Shown here piece after piece: positions 7,262 through 11,190 of a stretch of 11,190 nucleotides of DNA. The notes beneath the pieces are model-generated. The model searched no databases and was not told the DNA's origin. It saw nothing but the letters and a program-made list of their open reading frames with translations. This stretch comes from Bacteroidales bacterium UBA5226 (lineage in GTDB: Bacteria; Bacteroidota; Bacteroidia; Bacteroidales; UBA932). The position numbers were made by a program, and so were the translations under genes. The stretch is taken from contig DHUU01000011.1 of the NCBI GenBank assembly GCA_002409325.1, forward strand, positions 1 to 11,190. The letters are read 5' to 3'. Position 1 is the first letter of the stretch; each line of letters begins with the position of its first letter.

Positions 7262-8026
7262 TTATGTCAATGTCCAGAAAAGGTGCAGGGCTTCTTCCAG
7301 AGAAGCTGTATGCAGTGTTTTTTCAATGTTGGGGGCATCGTAATTCCTGCGGATGGAACAATACATGGTATAAGGGCCTTCCATGCGGTATACGCACCGT
7401 TCCCCGCTTCTGAGGGCTTTTTCCACGTCGGTACGGATGCGGTCACAGGCTTCCAGCGGGTGCAGACAAATGGCCGAGCAACGGGACAGGCCTTTCTTTA
7501 CGGCCGTGGTTACGATCCCTCCGAACAATTCCTTTGCCTGGCGGCATGCGGCCTGGTCACCGGAGAGGTAGGCCACCGGAACGTTGTACATGCCGGCCAC
7601 CAGGGCATTGTATCCCATCTCGGGAAGGGAAAGCCCGTTGAGTGTAAATTCATCTACCGCGCGGGCCATAGTATGGCACATCACACCATCCGGTGTACCT
7701 GCCTTGGCATGATAGCCAATGAACAGCAGGGCATCATAACCGGTTTCTATGGTCAGGATCATGGCACGGTAGTCTTCCGAGCAACGGCCTTTAATGTGCA
7801 TGGCCCTTTTGTCCAGAAGTTCCGGAATCAGGGACTTGTTCCCCCCGTGCCCGTCACGGACATACACTTGAGTGGCACCTGCATTAAACGCCCCTTCAAT
7901 GGCCGCGTTCATTTCATTGGTATACTGGAGACGGTTCCGTTCATAATCCGGATGGCCAGGGGTAATGGAATCCCAGTCACAAGCTGTGGCAATACCCTCT
8001 ATATCTCCACCTATAAGTATTTTCAT
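7262..8026 (-). CDS. dppA: M55-family D-aminopeptidase (DppA-like)
   Basis: The 254-residue protein matches the M55 family, whose type member, Bacillus DppA, is a zinc peptidase that forms a ring-shaped decamer and removes N-terminal D-amino acids such as D-Ala from short peptides. All expected active-site residues are visible: D8 and E10 (DIEG), H60 (DGHGG), H106 (GYHAKAG), H118 (MCHTM, the proposed catalytic His) and E136 (SLPEMGYN). There is no signal peptide, so it acts in the cytoplasm, perhaps on peptides from cell-wall turnover. The ATG start at the MKILIGGDIEG motif is the family's usual N-terminus. It is 28 bases from the arginine deiminase gene and 10 from pheS. The family call is firm; the natural substrate is inferred, and the dppA symbol follows the family, not a known dpp operon. 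Confidence 0.9.
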   Translation of the reverse strand: MKILIGGDIEGIATACDWDSITPGHPDYERNRLQYTNEMNAAIEGAFNAGATQVYVRDGHGGNKSLIPELLDKRAMHIKGRCSEDYRAMILTIETGYDALLFIGYHAKAGTPDGVMCHTMARAVDEFTLNGLSLPEMGYNALVAGMYNVPVAYLSGDQAACRQAKELFGGIVTTAVKKGLSRCSAICLHPLEACDRIRTDVEKALRSGERCVYRMEGPYTMYCSIRRNYDAPNIEKTLHTASLEEALHLFWTLT

Positions 8027-8054
8027 TGGTTTTTAGAATTATCAGTAAATAAAA

Positions 8055-9326
8055 TTATTCCCATTTTACCGGTTTACGTCGCAGAGGCAGTGTCATGCAG
8101 CGTGTTCCTCCCCCGCCCCTTGCCAATTCTGCTCCCACTAAGGTCACTACGCATTTTTTCAATTTGTTGATATCCACTTTCCCTGATGCCACATTTTCAG
8201 CTGTTACAATTTCAAAGCCGTGTTTTGACATTTCATTCAGGGTGTGTTCATTGCGGGCATAAGAAAGCACTTTGCCCGGAGCAAAGGCAAAGAAATTGGC
8301 CCCCGAATGCCACTGCTCCCGCTCCTGATCCCATTCGTCACTGCCCCCGCACGATATGGGCTCCAGGTCCACGCCCAGGCGGCGCAACGAGGTAAGCAGG
8401 CCGGGCACACGCCGTATCTTTTCTACTTTGCCGTTATCCAGGGTGATCTGTACGGTACTGTACCGGGTGTCTCCCTGGATCAGGGGATCGAAAACCACGC
8501 ACTTGTCCACATCAAGCATGGTAAAGACCATGTCCAGGTGGATAAAACTCTCCGGAGAAGAAGGCAACTGCTGAACAAAAATATAACTCTTGCCTTCCGG
8601 AGCAGATCCGGATAAGCGGTTCAGGAGCAGGTCAACACCCTGTGATGTGGTCCGCATACCGTTGCCGACCACCAGGATATCATCCCTTATGACCAGAATG
8701 TCCCCTCCTTCAATAAGGATGGAACGGTCATGGGGTTGCTGCTCAAATGTATTGATCACATTGCTTGTGAAAAACTGATTGTAGTTGAAAATTGCCTCCA
8801 TGATAAGGGATTCCCTCACCCGTATCTTGTTGGCCATCCGGCATATAACGGCATTGTTCCCTACCACTGCAGAGGCGTCCCTTGTGAAGTAGAAATTATA
8901 CAGGGGCAGCAAGGCGTAATATTCATCATTTAGAAACGAGGTAAGGCTGTCTATCCGGGCAGGGAGTCCTTCAATGAGCTTGTTAGCCAGGGTCCGGGAA
9001 GACATTTCCATCAACTCGTCATAGTAATCGTTCACGTTTTCTGTAAGGCATATCTTTCCTATCAGAGAATTCCGGTGTGCCGTGTTGTCCAGAACTTTTA
9101 CCAGCAGGTCCTTGACCTGGTAAACCTTGGTAATCTTTTCCAGGAACAGGGAGAGTTGTTCGTATTCCTGCAGTGCAACCGAAAGATTCAGGATGTCACT
9201 GTACAGGGCCCGCTCTACAGACCTTGGCGTCATATTTTCCACTTCCGGCCCGGGGGTATGCAGGATTACGGCTTCCAATTCCCCTATCTCGGAATTGATC
9301 TTAGTTTGAAATCTTGTTTCATTCAT
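8055..9326 (-). CDS. arcA: Arginine deiminase
   Basis: The 423-residue protein hydrolyses L-arginine to L-citrulline and ammonia in the cytoplasm. The whole guanidino-modifying active site is present: D150 (FTRDAS), E206 (EGGDILVI), H263 and D265 (FIHLDMVF) and the nucleophile C410 (GGGGTRCMTLPLRR). The N-terminus, with GELEAVILHTPGPEVENMTP, is typical. A small variation is FTRDA in place of the common FTRDP. The start codon overlaps the manC stop as ATGA, so translation is probably coupled. No ornithine carbamoyltransferase, carbamate kinase or arginine-ornithine antiporter gene lies in the window, so use of the enzyme for ATP production cannot be argued from context. Citrulline supply, ammonia release or arginine depletion are alternatives. 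Confidence 0.95.
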   Translation of the reverse strand: MNETRFQTKINSEIGELEAVILHTPGPEVENMTPRSVERALYSDILNLSVALQEYEQLSLFLEKITKVYQVKDLLVKVLDNTAHRNSLIGKICLTENVNDYYDELMEMSSRTLANKLIEGLPARIDSLTSFLNDEYYALLPLYNFYFTRDASAVVGNNAVICRMANKIRVRESLIMEAIFNYNQFFTSNVINTFEQQPHDRSILIEGGDILVIRDDILVVGNGMRTTSQGVDLLLNRLSGSAPEGKSYIFVQQLPSSPESFIHLDMVFTMLDVDKCVVFDPLIQGDTRYSTVQITLDNGKVEKIRRVPGLLTSLRRLGVDLEPISCGGSDEWDQEREQWHSGANFFAFAPGKVLSYARNEHTLNEMSKHGFEIVTAENVASGKVDINKLKKCVVTLVGAELARGGGGTRCMTLPLRRKPVKWE

Positions 9327-10414
9327 ACAAATGCTTCATGGTTATGTGCTATATCGTTGAACAGCTGACGGAATTGCGTTTCGTCCTTGGGACAGATCAG
9401 CAAAGCATCGGGTGTGTCAACCACAATAAAATTATCCAGCCCTTTGACAACTATAAGCTTCTCTTTGTTGCCGGAATACACCAGGCTGTCCCTGACGTTT
9501 TCCAGCAGGGCACTGGTCGCAGAGACGGCGTTGCCCCGTGCATCCTTCTCCTGGTGCAGATAGATGCTTTCCCAGCTTCCCAGATCGGACCACCCGAATG
9601 TGGCCGAAAAGACATAGGTGTTTTTTGCTTTCTCCATCACTCCGTAGTCAATGGAGACGTTTCGTATTTCTTCATACACTTTTTCAATGAATTTTTCTTC
9701 GTGGGGGGTATTGTATAAAGACAAACCGTTCCGGAAAGGGAGGCTCACTTCCGGCAGCCAGTGTTCCATCTGGTGTGCGATAGAAGCCAGGCTCCAGACA
9801 AAGATCCCGGAATTCCAGTAAAATTCACCACTGTCAACCAGAATGCCTGCAAGATCGGAATTCGGTTTTTCTGTAAATGTTTTGACGGGGTATGCCAGGT
9901 GGTTTCCTATTGTAATAGGCTCATTCTTAACCGCCTGTATATAACCGTAGCCTGTTTCGGGGCGGGTTGGCTGAATACCCAGGGTAATTAGCACATCCTT
10001 TTCTGCAGCCAGTTGCAGGGCACACCGGATGGTTCCCAAAAAATCCTCCTCGCCGGTTATTAAATGATCAGAAGGGGCCACCACTACAATGGCCTGGGGA
10101 TCTGTCTTGAGCAGTTTATAGGTAGCGTAGGCAATGCAGGGTGCTGTATTACGCCTGGTTGGCTCGCTCAGGATATTGCCTTCCGGTATTGATGGTAACT
10201 GTTTATTTACCAAATCTTTGTATTGCTCCGATGTTACAACTAGGATCCTCTCGGACGGGATGATTTTTAGAAACCGTTCATAGGTAAGCTGCAGGAAACT
10301 CCTGCCAAGACCCAGAATGTCCAGAAACTGTTTGGGCATGGCATTCCGGCTCAGTGGCCAGAATCTCGATCCGATCCCGCCGGCCATGATGATGCAATAT
10401 TGGTTTTTTATCAT
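9323..10414 (-). CDS. manC: Mannose-1-phosphate guanylyltransferase
   Basis: The 363-residue cytoplasmic enzyme makes GDP-mannose from mannose-1-phosphate and GTP, the precursor of GDP-fucose and mannosylated surface glycans. The nucleotidyltransferase signature AGGIGSRFWPLSRNAMPKQF is at residues 11-30. SDHL with the metal-binding D116 is at 115-118, GYGYI at 155-159, EKP at 182-184, NSGIFVW at 201-207 and FGWSDLGSW at 273-281. It ends after this domain and lacks the C-terminal isomerase domain of the bifunctional ManC/AlgA enzymes, so isomerisation must come from a separate gene. The ATG overlaps the yraN stop (ATGA) and its own stop overlaps the arcA start, placing it in the middle of a translationally coupled run. 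No other polysaccharide gene is nearby. Confidence 0.95.
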   Translation of the reverse strand: MIKNQYCIIMAGGIGSRFWPLSRNAMPKQFLDILGLGRSFLQLTYERFLKIIPSERILVVTSEQYKDLVNKQLPSIPEGNILSEPTRRNTAPCIAYATYKLLKTDPQAIVVVAPSDHLITGEEDFLGTIRCALQLAAEKDVLITLGIQPTRPETGYGYIQAVKNEPITIGNHLAYPVKTFTEKPNSDLAGILVDSGEFYWNSGIFVWSLASIAHQMEHWLPEVSLPFRNGLSLYNTPHEEKFIEKVYEEIRNVSIDYGVMEKAKNTYVFSATFGWSDLGSWESIYLHQEKDARGNAVSATSALLENVRDSLVYSGNKEKLIVVKGLDNFIVVDTPDALLICPKDETQFRQLFNDIAHNHEAFV

Positions 10415-10800
10415 AAAAGAAGTGTAAAAGCGTCAGGAATGTATTTTAATTCATAATCCGTGTCTTCTCTCCTTTCGGGTCCAAGCACAATGGCTATAAC
10501 ATCAAACCGTGCTTCGGCCCAGATGTGGTACCTGGCCATATAGATCCGTGCAGCTGCCATCACCATGCGTTGTTTAGACCGGTTAACGGTCTGTTCCGGA
10601 GATACAATACTACCCCGGGAACGGGATCGTACTTCAACAAAATGGATTGTTTCGTCTTTTCCGGCAACAATATCCAGTTCTTTGTGGCCTGTCCTCCAAT
10701 TGGTGTGAAAGATCCGGAATCCCTTACTTGCCAAGTAATCCACGGCCAGTTTCTCTCCTCTTCTTCCCGTCTTTAGTGTGTCTCTTCTCTTTCCCTCCAT
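10411..10800 (-). CDS. yraN: YraN family (UPF0102) nuclease-fold protein
   Basis: With the ATG at 10798-10800 the product has 129 residues, close to the family's usual 115-130. The family has a Holliday-junction-resolvase/restriction-endonuclease-like fold. GRRGEKLAVDYLASKGF is near the N-terminus, followed by NWRTGHKELDIVAGKDETIHFVEVR, which carries the expected E-x-D...E-V-(K/R) residues of a PD-(D/E)xK-like site, then SPEQTVNRSKQRMVMAAARIY. An in-frame TTG at 10828-10830 would add 10 residues; I prefer the ATG because a purine-rich GGGAAGAG lies before it and the family normally has a short lead-in to GRxGE. The stop overlaps manC. The cellular role of the family is not settled, and the nuclease activity is inferred from the fold. 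Confidence 0.9.
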   Translation of the reverse strand: MEGKRRDTLKTGRRGEKLAVDYLASKGFRIFHTNWRTGHKELDIVAGKDETIHFVEVRSRSRGSIVSPEQTVNRSKQRMVMAAARIYMARYHIWAEARFDVIAIVLGPERREDTDYELKYIPDAFTLLL

Positions 10801-10817
10801 GTTCTCTTCCCTGTGGA

Positions 10818-10825
10818 CAAATGTA
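10818..10825 (-). promoter_or_regulatory. Possible -7 promoter box before yraN
   Basis: On the - strand TACATTTG matches TAnnTTTG. No TTTG is found at the expected upstream distance, so only half of a promoter is present. If used, the transcript would begin a few bases downstream and could start translation only at the ATG at 10800, not at the TTG at 10830. Confidence 0.25.
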
Positions 10826-10836
10826 GGCAATTTTTA

Positions 10837-11190
10837 TTATTCGTACTTCCAGTGATTCAGCAGATCGGCAGAGAATGGGCTGCGGGAAGCTTCCCACTGC
10901 ATGAAAAGTGTTCTCATTTCTTCCTGGCTTTCCCAGATGATCCTGCTGGAAGCTGTGGCATCATCCCAGCCCAATCCCTCAAATAAATGGCCTCCTCCGC
11001 CCTGCGCCCGGTAGGAGTTCATCACTACCCGGTATCTCTTTTGGGGAACAAAAGCCTGTCCGTCTGCCATACTGTGGATTTCTATCCTCTCACCCTCCGG
11101 TCTGTCCCGGTGTATGGTGTATAGGATCCCTGCCGCCGTGTCAAAATTGATGACCATAGTCCGGGTACAGGAATATTCAAGGTATTGCTT
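10837..11190 (-). CDS. 5'-nucleotidase / 2',3'-cyclic phosphodiesterase family, C-terminal part
   Basis: The frame is open to the right edge of the window, so this is the last 117 codons of a longer gene; the first in-frame ATG (11155-11157) is internal, because the codons before it read KQYLEYSCTRT, which continues the family domain. The segment is the C-terminal substrate-binding domain (5_nucleotid_C): a repeat of short strands, then RYRVVMNSYRAQGGGGHLFEG, where the NSYRAQGGGG loop corresponds to the conserved N-x-(F/Y)...GGxG stretch, then RIIWESQEEMRTLFMQW. The N-terminal metallophosphoesterase domain and any signal peptide lie outside. Members are usually periplasmic or surface enzymes that remove phosphate from nucleotides. 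It is 36 bases from the preferred yraN start and reads the same way, so it may be the head of the downstream operon. Confidence 0.88.
   Translation of the reverse strand, partial: KQYLEYSCTRTMVINFDTAAGILYTIHRDRPEGERIEIHSMADGQAFVPQKRYRVVMNSYRAQGGGGHLFEGLGWDDATASSRIIWESQEEMRTLFMQWEASRSPFSADLLNHWKYE

Noticed and set aside
7283..8170. 295-codon open frame on the + strand opposite the M55 gene
   Set aside because: The opposite strand encodes an M55 peptidase with every active-site residue and the frame runs on into the end of arginine deiminase, so it is an antisense shadow.
1..11190. Search for mobile elements, CRISPR, integrase, toxin-antitoxin or defence genes, including integration at the two tRNAs
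   Set aside because: No repeats of the tRNA 3' ends, no terminal inverted repeats and no integrase or transposase motifs are visible; all long frames are metabolic, translation or secreted-protease genes.

Overview
The window looks like chromosomal DNA of a member of the Bacteroidota, most likely order Bacteroidales or a relative. Three things point there: the gene families and their sequence style (an M6 protease with carboxypeptidase-regulatory-like repeats, a single-domain ManC, a 5'-nucleotidase C-terminal domain of Bacteroides type); a promoter upstream of tRNA-Gly that fits the Bacteroidota TTTG / TAnnTTTG pattern; and the general lack of Shine-Dalgarno sites. The assignment is by recognition, not by a database search.

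Layout. The first 214 bases hold the C-terminal end of an M48-type metalloprotease on the + strand. Everything else reads on the - strand and converges on it. In transcription order (right to left): a 5'-nucleotidase cut by the window edge; yraN (putative nuclease-fold protein); manC (mannose-1-phosphate guanylyltransferase); an arginine deiminase; an M55 D-aminopeptidase; pheS; tRNA-Gly(GCC) with its own promoter and a rho-independent terminator; tRNA-Leu(TAA); a small predicted lipoprotein of unknown function; a large secreted M6 metalloprotease; and fhs (formate-tetrahydrofolate ligase).

How the parts fit. The block from the 5'-nucleotidase to pheS is tightly packed (gaps of 36, -4, -4, 28 and 10 bases) and is probably one transcription unit. 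It mixes DNA, sugar-nucleotide, amino-acid and translation functions, as Bacteroidota operons often do. The lipoprotein and M6 protease lie 6 bases apart and probably form a secreted/surface pair. fhs follows after 57 bases and supplies 10-formyl-THF to one-carbon metabolism.

I see no phage, transposon, CRISPR or defence genes and no evident new multi-gene system. The most notable points are the internal tandem duplication in the M6 protease, its unknown lipoprotein partner, and an arginine deiminase without the other arginine deiminase pathway genes nearby. No stretch over 300 bases lacks a gene; the largest gene-poor interval, 5907-6219, is filled by the two tRNAs, a promoter and a terminator.
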